A stretch of 64,000 nucleotides of DNA from Sclerurus mexicanus. Taxonomy: Eukaryota > Chordata > Aves > Passeriformes > Furnariidae. The translations under genes and the position numbers were made by a program. The stretch lies in assembly GCA_013396755.1 (NCBI GenBank), contig VWZF01004021.1:1456975-1520974 (forward strand), in the 5' to 3' direction. How positions within the stretch are numbered: the first letter of the stretch is position 1; every line of letters starts with the position of its first letter. This document shows, in pieces, positions 1-13,165 of the stretch. The notes below the pieces were generated by a model. The model was not told where the DNA came from. It did not search any database and saw only the letters and a program-made list of their open reading frames with translations.

Positions 1-2232
1 TCTTGGAGCAGATAGTGCCGCAGCATGGGGTCCAAGCGTGTGCATGGCTTCTTTTGAGCCTCTCTTAGTTTTCCTTCCTTGGCCAGCAGAGATTCCTGGC
101 AGTGGGATGCAGGGCTGTTTGTACTCCTGATGTGGCGCTCTCCTACTCTTACTAAATGGAGCAGAGCAATTCCCACTGCTCCCAACCTGGATTGTGTTGC
201 CAGCACTCAGTTCACTTGGAAAGCTTCGGTCTTATTGCACACATTCAACACACACTCCTTTAAGTGGTTTCCAGGCCTCTCCATAGAAAGGAGGGGGAAA
301 GATAATGATCCTGTGGAAATTTTGGAAAGAACTGAGCATAACCTTGGTGTCCAGGCTGACATTCAAGATCTTCGAGACTGTATGTTTGGCTGCTCTTTTC
401 AGCAGCTCCAAGACAATGGCCCAAGGCAAAGATAAGGTGGTTATCTAAGGTAGTTAGATCAGTCCTCCTTTCCAAGTACACCTGCACATCCGGGTCCATC
501 TTTTCATTCTTATTTTGCTTATTGCCTTCAATGTGTGCAGAGACCTGTGTGACAGCAACACCTGCTTTTATTCCTTTTCTACTATTTCATTCCATTAAAT
601 GCATTCTTTCCTGAAATGCTCCATGACGGCACAATTCCAAACCCTGAGACACTTGGGTTTTACTGGGTTCTTTGCACGTGTTCCTGGCAATGGTCCACAA
701 TCCCTAATTAGGACTGTTAGAAGAGGTTTAGTACAACCGAACTCAAAACTTGAGCCTCAGAGCTGGTCTTCCTGCCTGGAACCATTATTTCATGACATTT
801 TCAAGTAGGCATGGCTGCCAAGGCTTTGTGCTTCTCCAAGGTGAGGCTGGTCCCCATTTCCCCAGGACCACCCCCTTGGGGGACTCACTAGGTCCACAAG
901 ACCCAGCCTAGGTTAAACCAAATGAAGCATGAGATAAAAATGGGGAGTACCATGACATTTTTCCTTTGTGTATGGGACATGACCTGGAAAAAAAGTGCCC
1001 CAGGGAAGGTGAGCATCCCTCTTGCAGGGAGGTGGCAGGACTCGGGGCACATTGGCTGGGATCAGCTCCCACGCTGCAGCATCAGGCGCCAGTGCTGGAT
1101 TACTCAACCTTCCTTTTTTATAACAAGCCAGAAAATTTTCCACTATGCCCCATGTGTGCTGCAGTCCTGGTAGGGAACACAGTGACAGTGACTATTTTAT
1201 CACGGCTTACTGAATCTTTCAGGAGTTCTGGGTATTTGGACTTACGCCCTGAGGAGCATTTCCATCCCTGTTGCTGCTTTTTGGTGCTGCAGTGGCTCCG
1301 CTGAATCCTTTTCCAGTTCAGGTCCCTGTTTCCAGACAAATAGGTTGCAATTGCCCCTTCCTTCCTCCTGAGTCACCCCGTGTGAGCTTTGAATTTTATG
1401 GGAAACATGAGCAGCTGCCATAAAATCTCAATCTCCTTTGTCCCTGAGTAGCGCTGTGGATGCTGTAAATTGCCCATCCCAGGTTTTGGATCTTTGCAGC
1501 TGGAGGATGATTTGTGCCGCATCTTCACAGACATCTACATCAGCTTCACTTTCCTTGGGAGGTTTGGATATCTGAGGCTGTCATGTCTCATGGAGGATGG
1601 CCCAGGTTTGGAAGATGCTGTTCCCAAGTTCAACAGAGCCTCAGGCCAGGCTCTGCTTTGGAGGTTTAATTCCCTTTCCCACTAGACCATCTGATTACGA
1701 ATAACCGTGACTGAATGTTGTATGTCGAAATCCATAATCCCCTGCAAATTGTTTAAAGTCTTGTCCATTGAACTGCAGACCTTTATCAGACAACAATTTA
1801 TGGGATTCCGTGTCTGGCAAATGCAAATATAATATGTGCTGTGACATGTTTTGGTGTCAGATTCTCTGTATTATTGGATAATATTATATAGTTCCAGGCT
1901 CACGTGAATAATAAGCCCAATTAAAATGTGATCTTTGCTAAAAAGTATAAATAAATCTGTCTTAGAGAGCTCAAGGATTTCCTTGTCAAGCTATTTTATT
2001 TTTTAAACCCCCATTTCTATTTTACAAGTTGCTCTTCACAGCGTTAATCCATGAGCAGCACATTGTGAGCATCACAGGCTCTCCTTTCATTTTGCTCTAT
2101 GAGGCAAATGGGGAATAGCACTTCCATGTCCAAAAAGCCTTGTGTTGGATGATGTGAATCACAAATTGCAAAGTTGTGAAAGAGATTTTCTGGTTTTGTT
2201 TTCCTTTTTACTGAGGTTAACTTTGCTGTATT
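1..2232. other. Non-coding stretch, no gene recognised
   Basis: No coding exon or RNA gene is recognised here. The longest open frames are 118 aa (79-435, plus) and 112 aa (966-1304, plus). Both overlap open frames on the other strand and show no domain, signal peptide or family motif I know. The part from about 1741 to 1990 is AT-rich and free of tandem repeats; it is listed separately as a possible regulatory element. Confidence 0.7.
1741..1990. promoter_or_regulatory. AT-rich CpG-poor segment with a POU octamer, possible conserved element
   Basis: The segment is AT-rich, holds almost no CpG and is not a simple repeat. A perfect POU octamer, ATGCAAAT, lies at 1821-1828, and several TAAT and AATTAA cores lie downstream. 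This kind of composition is common in conserved non-coding elements near developmental genes. That the segment is conserved or active is inference only, since no alignment was possible. Confidence 0.2.
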
Positions 2233-2268
2233 GGGAAAGATGTCTAGTCTGGGAAAGACATCTAGTCT
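2233..2268. repeat. 18 bp tandem duplication (two copies)
   Basis: Two adjacent 18 bp copies lie at 2233-2250 and 2251-2268. Both read GGGAAAGAxxTCTAGTCT and differ only at the two x positions (TG against CA). It is a small local duplication with no further copies and no sign of a transposon. Confidence 0.85.
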
Positions 2269-5264
2269 GTGCCAAGGGTTGTGGTGCAGATACCCTCAGG
2301 CAAGACCTACACAAGCAAAGAGCAAGTGAAGGGCAGTGAAGATAGACAGTGTGTTGCTGGTCCACATGAGTTATCCTGGGCTCAGGGCTGCATTAACAGA
2401 GCCACTGAGTTTTTGGTACCCCAACAACTGGCTTTGGGCAGTGGGACATATTTTATAGAGGCATCAGCTTGCTCTTAGCAAACACAGATCTCAAACAAGG
2501 TACTTCATTTTTTTTTTCACTGGAGACTTGCTAAGATGCTTAAAATAATGTTTGCAGCCATTAGGCTGTACTCAAAAGTGGTGCAGATCTTGGGGGTTTG
2601 CTTGGAACGGGATTGTGCTAAGTATAAGGATTTACTGCCTTCCTCACAGTTGGATGCTATATTTTATTCTACCAGTAAATAATGAGGGCAGAAGAATTGC
2701 AGTTTAAATTCTTAGAGAAATTTGGTTCTTAACCTCTTACTGGATGGCTGGACTTGGAAAAAACCTTATTCCTTGCTTAGGCAGCTGAAAGGTGTGTAAG
2801 AAATGAGCATTTCTGGTCATTTCTCTTTGAAGAGGTGGCTCACATAAACGTTTCCATGGACTTCATTCTCACCTGGATTAGAACACAACTAGGAGGTGGA
2901 AACAAAAAAGAAAAATGAGGTCAAATTTGCTGCAAGTGTAAGCCTGAGTAGTGCTGAAATGGGACTTAGAGCAGCTCTGGTTCAACGTGAGAGAAACTAG
3001 AGCGAGCTGCAATGTGTGGTGTGGTGGTGAGCTTGTGTGTGGGGGGAGAGGGAAAGTCCTGCAGGGTTGTATCTCTGCAGGGAAATCCCACCACCGGAGA
3101 GATGGGATCACTTTCCTCTCCTTGGTTCCCAAACCCACTCTGATCCTTCAGGACCTGGCTAGGACCCGTTTTTAACTTGCTGTGGACTCAAGGAATTCTT
3201 AGCTCTTCGCTTGGGTTCCTTCAGGCTGAGGAGGGTATATTTTTAAATGGTGTTAGTGGAAATTTTGATTCAGGGCTTTCTGAAATCCCTGGAACCGAAA
3301 GCCTGAAGTTCAGGCTGTTGCACGGTTTCCCTGGACACGTCTTCTTTTTCCGCCTGGAAATTTTATACCGGTGGAATTAGGGGATTTTACATATTTATCC
3401 AGGATTTCCAGCATCTGGCGTGTGGCTGGAGCAGCAGCACGGACCCTCTGTTCTCCCACATGGCTGTGCAGCCCCCGGGGCATCCCGATCCCGTCGCTGT
3501 GTGGGCTGTGTGTGCCTGTCCAGCAGCAGCGGGGGTGACCCGAAGCCTGCCAGGAGCCCGTGCTACAAAGCACACAGCTCGCTCGGGGCAGCCCCACAGA
3601 GATAACACAAGCTGCTCTCGGATCACAGCTCGAGCTCAGCTGTCCTGGTGGAAATCAGGAGCGATGCTGCTCCCAGGGATGACGTTTGAACTGTGGGAAG
3701 GAGAGATGAGCATCCGCTGTGGGACTGCGTCACTGAGAGCATTAATGACACGGGAATGGCCGGCGCTTTTATTCTCTAACTCATCATTTGTCGTAACAGC
3801 CCCCAAAGTGCTTTATCCTCAGGTAAATTCTCCAAGAGAAATGGTTTCCCCTTTTGCCTCTGGACGGTAGCTCAGTCTGAGGGAGCTAAACCAAATCAGT
3901 CAGTTAGGGATAAGAAGAAATGGGGTTTTAAGAGAGCTGATGATAAATTTACACCGGACTTGGCAGAAGCCTGTGGTGTTGGATCCAACCAAAAATTGGC
4001 TCCGTGGGTGCCGAGACATGGAGTTTCCTCATCTCTTTGGCTCTGTCCTCAGGAACTGATTTCAGCTTCAGTCTGAGGAGATAGAAGGATTATCCAGTGC
4101 CTTCCCCAACTCCACTCCTTCCAGGGCCCATCCCTCGGTCCTGGCATCTCACGGCGTGTGATGGAGAAGGTGTTGTGAGCACTGGTGGGCTGGAAGAGCC
4201 AAACCTTCTGTTTGTGTAAAGTATGATCTGAAGCCCTCTATTTCTGAAATATTTTATTTTTTCCCTGTTTGCCAGATTTCTTTAATAAATTTTATTTTGT
4301 CACATTTCCGAGGTGCATGAGAAAGCAGGGAAGCAGGAGAGAAATGAGGAAGCATGAGAAAAATATTATCTAAATGCATCTAGACATTTTTGTTTATCAA
4401 AACTCGATTCTGTAAATCTGACAACGATTTTGATAAAATTTTCATAGAGCTGGGATAGAGAAACATGAAGCTTTTCATTCAATATGTCCAATACAATGAG
4501 CAGATTTTCCTTACAGGTTGTTCTGGATAAGCATGTCCTGCTTAATAAGGAATATTCACTTATTTTTTCTTTCTCCTGGACCTGACTGATTGTCTGTTCT
4601 GTGGGGGCTGGTGCTGGGTAAACTGGATGGCTCTGCTAATTCCTAACCAAGGAGTAAGCCAGAATTGTCAAGCAACAGAAAGCAGTCAAAGTCCAACCAC
4701 CAGCTTTATCAATGGGAGGGTTTGCTGTCTTTTCCTTTAACAGCAAACCAGATTGTGCTTTCAGAACTGAATGGCAACTTCATTGATACCACTTTTTATT
4801 TGGAGTCTCGTTGCACCTTTTAGGCTCTCCCTTGCTGATGGGCTGCCTAAAACAGGTGGTTGAAAGCAGAAATCCCAGTTGAGAGCACTCCATTTCTGTT
4901 TACCTTTCCTCCAAATCCAGCATGGGCACTCTTTGATTTGTATCTCACATTTTAAAATTTGAACAAACTGGAATAATTGAGGTTTACCTTTTTTATTCTC
5001 CACTCTAAGTAGTGTTGAAAATGTTTTGAAGGGACAGTGAAAAATTGTGATTTATTATTATTTATACTTTGGGCTAAGGAAAAATAAGAAGTGAAGTAGT
5101 TTTTATGCAATTTCCACTTCCAGGAGAGGTTTCTGTGTAAAAAATTTATGCCACTCCCATGGTTCCATGAAGGGCCATTCATTAACATTTTGTGGGAGAT
5201 GAACAAAATCCAGAGGGTTTGGCTAAATATGGGAACCAACAACTAACACACTGTTTAAGAGAGA
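2269..5264. other. Non-coding stretch, no gene recognised
   Basis: No gene is recognised. About 3300-3870 is richer in GC and CpG than its surroundings and holds a 136 aa plus-strand frame (3460-3870) with opposing minus-strand frames. The frame has no recognisable domain and probably reflects the lack of stops in GC-rich DNA. The part at 4200-4560 is AT-rich unique sequence. Confidence 0.65.
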
Positions 5265-5324
5265 CAAATAGAAAAATAGAAATAAATTAAATAGAAATTA
5301 GAATTAAATAGGAATCTATTTAAT
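5265..5324. repeat. Degenerate AATAGAAAT-type AT-rich repeat ending in a perfect inverted repeat
   Basis: The stretch is built from loose copies of AATAGAAAT and AAATTAAAT. Its right end is a perfect inverted repeat: ATTAAATAG at 5303-5311, a 4 base spacer GAAT, then CTATTTAAT at 5316-5324. The arms could extrude as a small cruciform, but AT-rich low-complexity DNA makes such matches more likely by chance. Confidence 0.6.
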
Positions 5325-8300
5325 GAGGTAAATCTGACCAGAGATTAACTTTGTTCAGGATATTTTCTAATAGGAAAGAAGCAGTGGGGTCATCCACATC
5401 CCTTTGAAAATTTATTGCTGTGCTCAGGAATTCCTCGTCCATCCCAGGACTGGGAATGTGAGCAGCAGGCTGCTGTGGCAAGGAAAAAAAGAAATGGTGT
5501 TATCTCGATAGCCAGATAACACAGTATCTGCTCACATAAAGTCATTTGGAGAATATTGTTTGTGAAAACCTCTTTGCTTTGGATCCATTCCTTCTCCTTT
5601 CCGTTCTCTGATAAAAAATCCTAAACACCAAGCAGTTAAAGGCTGCCATAAAACTGAGAAGAAACACTGACACTGGTGCTTTATCATGCTCCATCTGGGA
5701 GGCGAGCCAGCTCTTCCTACTTCAAGTTTATTTCTCCTACTCTGCTTTACCTCAGATAATGTCTCATAAACAGTTAAGAGGGTCATTTGTAAATGTCTTG
5801 GAATGGTTATTGCTCTCATCATAGGCTTTGGAGCTTCGTGCTTTCAGTTAGTGAACATCAAGGTAAAAATCGAAACAAATTCCCGAGCCCAGGATAATGA
5901 CTATCTGGGAATTCCTCCTGTTCCTAAGACAGAAAAGTTGCTATTTTTCTCTACCTTGTGTTTTTTTAAATTGTGAGCTTCATCTCTCAGATTAGGTGAG
6001 ACTTGCTTGCTTTCCAAGCTTGGTATATGACTGAACTTCTGCTAAAGCAGGGACTAGAATACCTAAACCAAGAGCTCAGCTGGAGCATTTTGACAGAATA
6101 TGATTCTAAACAAGTGGGTTACCGAGCAGCAAAGTCTTGGGGGTGGAAAAGTGCTAATTCCAACCAAGCCTAGGTACATTCTACCCAACCCTGTGTCCTA
6201 GCTTTGTTAAATGAATTAAAACCACTGGTAGAAGCAACAGGAGCATATGTTGGGAGGGCACAGAGGGCTGCTTGCTCCCTCTCCTCATTTGTGCCTTGCT
6301 CATTGGTACCTCTTTTTTGGGAACAGAAAGACCCCTGCCTGCAGGTGTTACCTGGTTGCTTGCAGAACCCAGGTGCCTGTGCCAAGAGCAGAAGGTACAT
6401 GATTTATCTTAATATATCCCCTGGCTGTCCATCAGCACGTGATACCCACAGCTGGGGATGCCCAGGGTGCCCCTAAGCTGGGCTCTGCAGGGCCTGAGCT
6501 GTGGGATGCAGGACAGTGGCAAGGAGCTGGTACAACACCACCCCTCCCAAATTTAGGATGTGCAGAAATAGCATCCCCACCCAGTGTTGAGCAGAGGCAG
6601 CAGTAAGGGCTCCATCCCCACACTGCTGTGTGTGTCAGGCCATGCTGTGAAAAAGGGGTGTTTGCCTAATTTCTTGTGACTGTGTTTGAAGAGGCAGCTG
6701 TGTGAAAAGACATTTACAACAATCTTTCATGTTCTCCAAAGGAAAAGAATCCACCTGTGTAATCTTTTAAGTTAAGCTTCACTCAGGTCTTGTTTAACAT
6801 TATCAAAATGTCAGCTCATATAATTTTATTATCCAAGCTAAATATGATTCCTTCTCTGTCTTCCAGCTATTTGTCCTAATCCTTATCAATAAAACTACTA
6901 GGGTATAATGATTTTATAGGCTGCTGCTTCTTCGTTTTCTGTCTTTTATTACTTCAAGTGTATTCTTTTCCAATAAACAAATTAATCTCACAATTAGAAT
7001 CCCAAAGCAACATTATGAAACCCACATAGCTGCACCAGTCAGGAATGTAGAAGCAGAGATGACCAGATATTGGCTCGTGATGTTCTAGCTCCAAAAGAAT
7101 TCCTCAGGGACAGCAAAGAGAAGAATGTTATGAACTGGGAGAGGAAACTGGGGTTTCCTCTCAAGTTTGATTTGGATTATTTGAGGATGGGCTATTTGGA
7201 GAGGTTATGCTTTGAGCATCTCCGCTCTCCTTTGGCTGTAGGACAAGGAAAGATAATTCCCTGGATTTCTTGTGTACAGAGAAGTGGTCTGAAGCTTTGG
7301 ACAAGGCTGCATCCAGTCAGAGAAATGAAACTGCAGGAGGCACAACAAGCCAGGATTTTTTATTTACTGCCAATACCAAGGAACTCATACCTGCTTTGAA
7401 TAATGAGATGTGAGGCTGGGGCTTGTAGACTCAGACCTCATCTCTTTGCCTGGAGCAAAATGGGTACCTTCTGTGTCTTGACCCTCCATGAGACAGGAGT
7501 GATGAGAGATACCTACTTCAAGCAACATCAGAGATTCCAGCTGATGTTTTTAGTGCACCCTGCAGCAATCACCAGGTAATTATTATGCACGAATGTTTTT
7601 TTCAGCCCAAGCCTGTAGCTCCTGCTCACTCAGGGGTAATTTTAGACTGCTGCAGTCTGCGTGGTATCACTGCTGAGGTTGGTATGAGTGGATGTATCAT
7701 GATCTGAGCTTTAGTGAGGCAAAATCTCTTCTTGTGCAATACAATGTATGCCATTGTAGGCAGGGTGTATTAGGTCTCCTTTCATACATGGAAAATAAAT
7801 GACCGTAAAGCTCCCTAAGTCACACTGTCTGTATCAACTGTCTGTGTCTGCAGAGATTCCAGTACTGGATTGTCAGTGATTTAAAAACAAAATTAAATGC
7901 CCCAACTAATTATAGTTCTATGCACATATAGTTACCTCTGAGTATTTGCAGCTGTCAGGTTCAAATATTTCTAATAACTGTGGCTGTGACATTTGTTCAA
8001 CAGATGAGGTAAGACTAAAAGATAAAGGGGTAACAGCCTAGCCTAGTTGGAGGAGTGCAAAGGAGATCAGATCCAGAAATTGAAGTTACTCCAAGCCCAG
8101 ACCTGAGAAGGCTGAATGTCAAGGTTTCTCTCAGGATGGGTTTAAGGTCCTGGAGCAGCTTGTGTCATTTCTGCCATGTTTTCCCATGGAAGGAGGGTAG
8201 CACTGTGCAGATGGTTGTCTTGATCTGAAATGCATAAGGACCAAATCCTCAGAGCAGAAACCTCTGGGCTTCCCTGCAGCACATCCTGCTGCTTGTGCCC

Positions 8301-8616
8301 ACTTCCCCCTGCACCATTCCTGCCTTTCCCTTCCCTTTTCTGCACAGGTCTTCACTCTTTCCAAGCTGTGCTTGGAGATTTCAGGCTTGGAACACCCTGT
8401 CTGTGTCTTGCACAGCTAACTTTTCCCTTTTTCCCCCCTTCCAAATAATTTTTTACACATTTCTGTCCTCAGCCCCTGCAATATGCTGGGTGTAAGACAT
8501 GAGATAGCGACAGCAATATAGTTTTTCAAAGACTTCCACTGAGAATTCCCATAATGATATTGCTGACAGGAGATACCTTAAAAAGAAAGCACTGTAAGGA
8601 AAAACACATGTTTAGG
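5325..8616. other. Non-coding stretch, no gene recognised
   Basis: No gene or transposon is recognised. The largest plus-strand frame is 109 aa (7070-7399), with no family resemblance. The AT-rich part at 6700-7020 is listed separately. The rest is unique sequence of ordinary composition. Confidence 0.65.
6700..7020. promoter_or_regulatory. AT-rich CpG-poor unique segment, possible conserved element
   Basis: The segment is AT-rich but not a simple repeat, nearly free of CpG, and holds several TAAT and ATTA homeodomain cores and TTATC (GATA) cores, with an AATCTCACAATTAG stretch near its right end. Composition alone suggests it could be a conserved non-coding element. No alignment was available and the call is weak. 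Confidence 0.15.
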
Positions 8617-8668
8617 TTTTTTTTGTTTTTTTTTTTTTTTTTGGTTGAGGGGGGGAGTGGAGGGAGGA
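8617..8668. repeat. T-tract followed by a G-rich run
   Basis: A tract of Ts, broken by one G at 8625, runs from 8617 to 8642. It is followed within a few bases by seven Gs (8649-8655) and further short G runs to 8668. Read on the minus strand the order is C-rich then poly-A, but there is no recognisable retrotransposon body beside it, so it is called a low-complexity tract. Confidence 0.8.
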
Positions 8669-11600
8669 AAGATTAGTAGACTATTCTCAATGTGTACGTC
8701 TCAGACCTGTGATCTTAGCTGCAGAATGCAACTGTGCAGATCTATCAAGTTCAGCCACGCTGGGGTATGCCACACAGGTGGATGGTTTAATCTTGACAGT
8801 TGAGCTTCCAACTGAAAGGAGACAGAAAAAACATGATGAAAAAACATGCTAAAACCTGTTCAGCTCCCAGCCAGGCTTCGGAGCTGTGCTGCTGGATAAC
8901 GTTGCTGCTCGAGGAACAAAGGCACAGCAATGGGTGGCTCTTTCAGTCCCAGGTACTGTATTGATTTCCTTAAAGCAGTTTTAAAATAGCAAGGACCCTC
9001 CCACCGCACAAAATAAAGGAGATAGGGTGCAGTTCTGCTTTGATGAGGAAGAAGCAGCAACATGGGTATGCCCTTGGAGAACTCAAGCTGAAATGCAGCT
9101 GAGATCCTTGAGCAGAGGGCGTGTTTCACAGGGCAGTGATGGTACCCAAAATCTGTACATTTAGGGCTGCATCTTCAAAACTGCAAGTCATGCATCCACA
9201 GAGTTCCCATCTCATTTAAATAAGACAAGACATCCAGATCTCAGCAGGAATATTTCAGAGCTGCCTTGCTCACCCACCAGCTTCACACCCTGCTGCCTCA
9301 GGAACGTGGCAGGTTTGGGTGCCCGTTGCATTTCTGCTGCAAACTTCCAGCTGCATGGGCAGAGTTAGCATGGCTTGGGTTAACACTAAAAAAGGGAAAC
9401 GTTAATGAAATGCTTAAGCACATACCTATGACACAATCTGAAACAGGTGGATGTGGAGCCATTGAAGCGCTCGTGCTTCACTCAAACCATATGTGAAACT
9501 CCTGTTGCCATCCTAGGAGCAATGATCAAGGGCAGGAGATGGCTGTTAGTGAGCATGATTTAAAACTGACTTTAGAAAGAGTAATTTATGCTTCGGAGCC
9601 TCCTCAGATGTGTACCCAGTAGGAAATTCTGTAGCTACACCTGTTTACACATCTTTTGGCTCTCTGAGATGCTAATGAGAAATCCAGCCCTCACGGGGGC
9701 ACGGCGAGAGACTGTGACAATTACTGAGCTCCAGAAAGAAAATGGGTTTCACTGACTGATTTATCAGCAGGCTTTCCTGGAGGACAGATAATTCACACCA
9801 GCAGTTTTGAGGGGCCACCAGGCTAAACTCAGATTTTGCTGGACAAGGCTGGAGATCGCATCCAACAATGCTGGCAAAGACACAGTGCTCTGGAGACAGG
9901 GACTGTCCAAGACAAAGCTCCCTTTCACCTCTCTTCCTTTTTGCTTGCACCCACATTTCTAAATATCCATCTGCCCTTTGCATTTGTGAAGATGTTTAGA
10001 CCTGATGGGGCTTCATATCATGTCGCTCCATCTGTTGAGATGCAATCTTCATTCATTTATTCTTGGCACCACGTGCACTTGAGGGGCTCACACTGCACCA
10101 AGATCCATTGGGAGCTCGGCAATGAACATCTCTCTGCCCTGATCCCTGGCCATTAGTGCTGCTTGTTAATTTAAATAGAGACAAATGAGTGTCCTCAGAC
10201 TCAGGATGCATGCAAGAGTAAGCGACCAGCTCGTCACCACCAGTCTCTGATCGTCCCTCTCCAGCTGCAGACTGGTGGAGCATCCTGCATCTCTGGAGAG
10301 ACCTCCCCTCAGCAGCTGCACAGAGAGTGGCCTCCCTTTGGCAGGAGTGAGCCATGGTGCACCCTCTAGGAAACCACAGAGCTGTGGCAACTGCTTCTCC
10401 TCGGGACAGAAATAAGGCTCAGCATCAGAGGACCTCTGTCCTCTTCCTAAAATCCCCAGGAACTTTCTTCTCCAAAACCTCACCTTCTCCCCCACAAGCT
10501 ACACCAAGCAAGTGTGGAGCAGGGGGAAAGCAGAGACGCTTTGAAGAGCTGGTGCAAACGTGCAGATGTGCAGAGATCCCTCTCTTCGAGCTGGCCAGCA
10601 CTGGGGCTGGATCACGGGGCGGCGCCAGCACCCCTCTGCACAACAGTAGGTGTCTGCACCTCTTCATGCCTCAGGATTTTGGGCTGGGAGTGGTGGGAGT
10701 GAGGAAAACACTCGGGGAGGTTGCAGGATCAAATGGCTTGTTTAAGTCCTAGTCATTATAATTTTGTTTGTGAAGCATCACTTTGTTGAAAATAAATAAA
10801 ACATGGTAAAAGATGAATAAGGCTCAGTGTAAATGCTCTTGCATGTTTAAGAAGCTGCTTCTGCAGTTTTGGGACGTGATACGTGGTGTGAATATGCCCC
10901 CATCAACCCCCAATCTCATCATTCCTCTTCCTTCAATCAGATTGCAAATCAGCAACAAGACTTCTGCTTAATTATAGCCCGAGGAGCGATGTTTGGGCTG
11001 TGAATCACATCAGATTTCACACTGATAGATGAGGAGTACATGTGCTGATACCATCTGCAGATTGGGCACCGTTCACTGGGAGAGGTGCACACTGTGCTGA
11101 GGAGCCATCCCGCTATGCTGTGTCCCTGGAGGGTCCCCTGGTCTCAGTGGGACCCAGGTTGGGACCAGTGAGCGCGCTTATTTTCTGAGCCAAGTGCAGC
11201 TTTCCTACCGTGCAGCCTTGTGCTCGCCCCTGCTCTCATCTCCAAAAGCCTTGGGAATTGGAAGACTCCTTTTTCTCTTTGCATAAGCAGAACGTAAATT
11301 CAAAGGGTTCTGCTGAATATTTGTTAAGATACATATTTATGTGCAAAACCCTCCCTACCCCTCAGAAACCATTTAGTTAAAAGAGGATAAAGATGATTTA
11401 CTTATGCCTTAGGGCTGTTGCTATTTAAACACTGTACATTTATGTCTATTTACTCTGGTATTTACTAAAAAAGCATAGTTAAATTAGCAGGCGCTGCCTC
11501 TCCGAAACCATTTCTGAAGGCTCTTACAGCACTTCTTCAAGGGAGCAAACTCAGGGATGAACAAACCACGTCATTCTGGCTGCACGACAGTGAAAGGAAA

Positions 11601-12349
11601 CACCCTTTTCCAGTGGCCACAGGGAAAGAAAACGATGTCTACGGATTCCTCAGTGTGGCAAACTGCTCGTTTTGGTGAGAACCTCAGCTTTGCAAACTGT
11701 GTTGTCACCACACTCTGCAAGCAGCATTGTGGGGTGTTTTGCTCTGTCACCCACGTTTGCACAGAGGTTCCTGACATCCCCTGAGTTCCATAAATGTTAC
11801 ATAAGAGACAAAATCCTCAGGATTTGAGCTTGCCGGGGTCCTTTTTTCTGCTGAAGGGTATTAGCAGTAATGACACGGGTGCAGTCGATAACTGGCTGGC
11901 TGCACTTAATGACCCAAGGCACGACAGCTCCTCTCAGCTGGCTCCCAATCCCCAGGAAATGCACCCCGGCTTGATTACTGTCGCCTAAAGAGTCACACAT
12001 GTACCCTGGGAACCTTCTCTTCATTAACTTAACCTGTGTGCAAGGAGCTGCTGCAGAAACATATTTTTTCAATCAGATAACACATTTTGAATTAAATGAC
12101 TTGGTTTCTACACGTTTTCTCTTCCTTTCCTGCTGTACAGGAGCTATCTGTGCTTAATGCTGTAATGGGACTTGCCATAAAGTTGGCTGTTCTTCTGAAG
12201 GGATGGCAACGACAATTAAGGCATGTTACTCTTTTTCACTCAGTGTTTTTGTACCATGTGGATATTCAACATGACTCAGAGCAAAGACTATTCCTGAAAA
12301 TTCAAGACAAGATATGACAGATGAGAATTCATAGTGAAGAGTGACTGAA
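8669..12349. other. Non-coding stretch, no gene recognised
   Basis: No gene is recognised. A 132 aa plus-strand frame (10354-10752) overlaps 109 aa and 80 aa minus-strand frames and has no known domain. At 12141 a good acceptor-like site (pyrimidine tract then ACAG) opens a short plus-strand frame ending at about 12317, but no donor follows and no protein is recognised. Confidence 0.6.
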
Positions 12350-12403
12350 GAACTCCAGGCAAGCAGGAAGCGTGGTATTCCCGTACCTGCCTGCCTGGAG
12401 TTC
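12350..12403. other. 17 bp inverted repeat with 20 base loop (hairpin)
   Basis: The left arm at 12350-12366 reads GAACTCCAGGCAAGCAG. The right arm at 12387-12403 reads CTGCCTGCCTGGAGTTC, which is its reverse complement except at one position (an A facing a C). The 20 base loop lies at 12367-12386. The pairing stops at both outer ends, so the fold is about 54 nt. That is shorter than a normal microRNA precursor, and the arms match no microRNA I recall. The match is far longer than expected by chance at this spacing. It may be a local inverted duplication or a structured RNA or DNA element. Confidence 0.8.
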
Positions 12404-13165
12404 CCCTGCAGATGACTTTGTCAGCAGTTTAAGAAATGAGCACACACGTTTTTTTGTGAGCATAATGAATGATGTATGGCAAATGTTTGCAAAGCAGCTG
12501 AGAAGAAAAGCTGCTGGGGCAGGGCTTTGGGGTTTCAGGCTGCAATAGTGAGCTAAGGAGCGGGACCTGCAGATAATGTGGCTTTGGGGGAGTGCCGGGA
12601 GAGTTGAATTAAGCATGAAGAAGAAATCTTTTCTGAAGAGTGAAGTGAGAAATCGGAAAGGATTTCCAATCCAGAAGCAACATTCTCCCCCCAAATAAAT
12701 GTTGTTCAAAGCTGTTGAACCTTGGGCGCTCCATGTTTGGTGGCAGGTGGGAAATTGCATGTGATCCTTGCTCCAGGATCAAGAACAAGAACAAATCTGC
12801 CCTTTCCCAGACAGAAAGAAGCCACCATCACCCAGAAACAGACTGGGATGGCCCCAAGGGCCAGGCTCCCTCCTGTGCAGCTCTGAGGGGAAGCGAGGGA
12901 GGGGGTGCTGCTGCCCTACTCCACGTGTTATTCCCTGGGTTGCTGCTGAGGACAGGAATGGCATTTTGCAGGTGAGGCAACAATTCCCTGGCAAAAAGTT
13001 ATCCCTCAGTCTTGGTACCCAACTGGATTTGCTGGAACTGCCACTGGTTTTCATGTCTCCAAGCCCTGTCCCAAACTCTGCAGCTTGTCATGCTTGGCAT
13101 TGCAAAGTGGGAATGAGTCACCAAGACCAAAGACATCTGGAAGTGGCAGATTCAGGCTGTGCTTC
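12404..13165. other. Non-coding stretch, no gene recognised
   Basis: Unique sequence. Plus-strand frames of 146 aa (12768-13208) and 86 aa face a 143 aa minus-strand frame (12329-12760). None has recognisable domains. An AATAAA lies near 12693 but there is no transcript evidence around it. Confidence 0.6.

Noticed and set aside
12141..12317. Exon-like start after a strong pyrimidine tract and ACAG
   Set aside because: No donor site follows, the frame is short and no protein is recognised.
12350..12403. Canonical microRNA precursor
   Set aside because: The stem stops at 17 bp and the whole fold is about 54 nt; no known mature sequence is recognised. Kept only as an unexplained hairpin.
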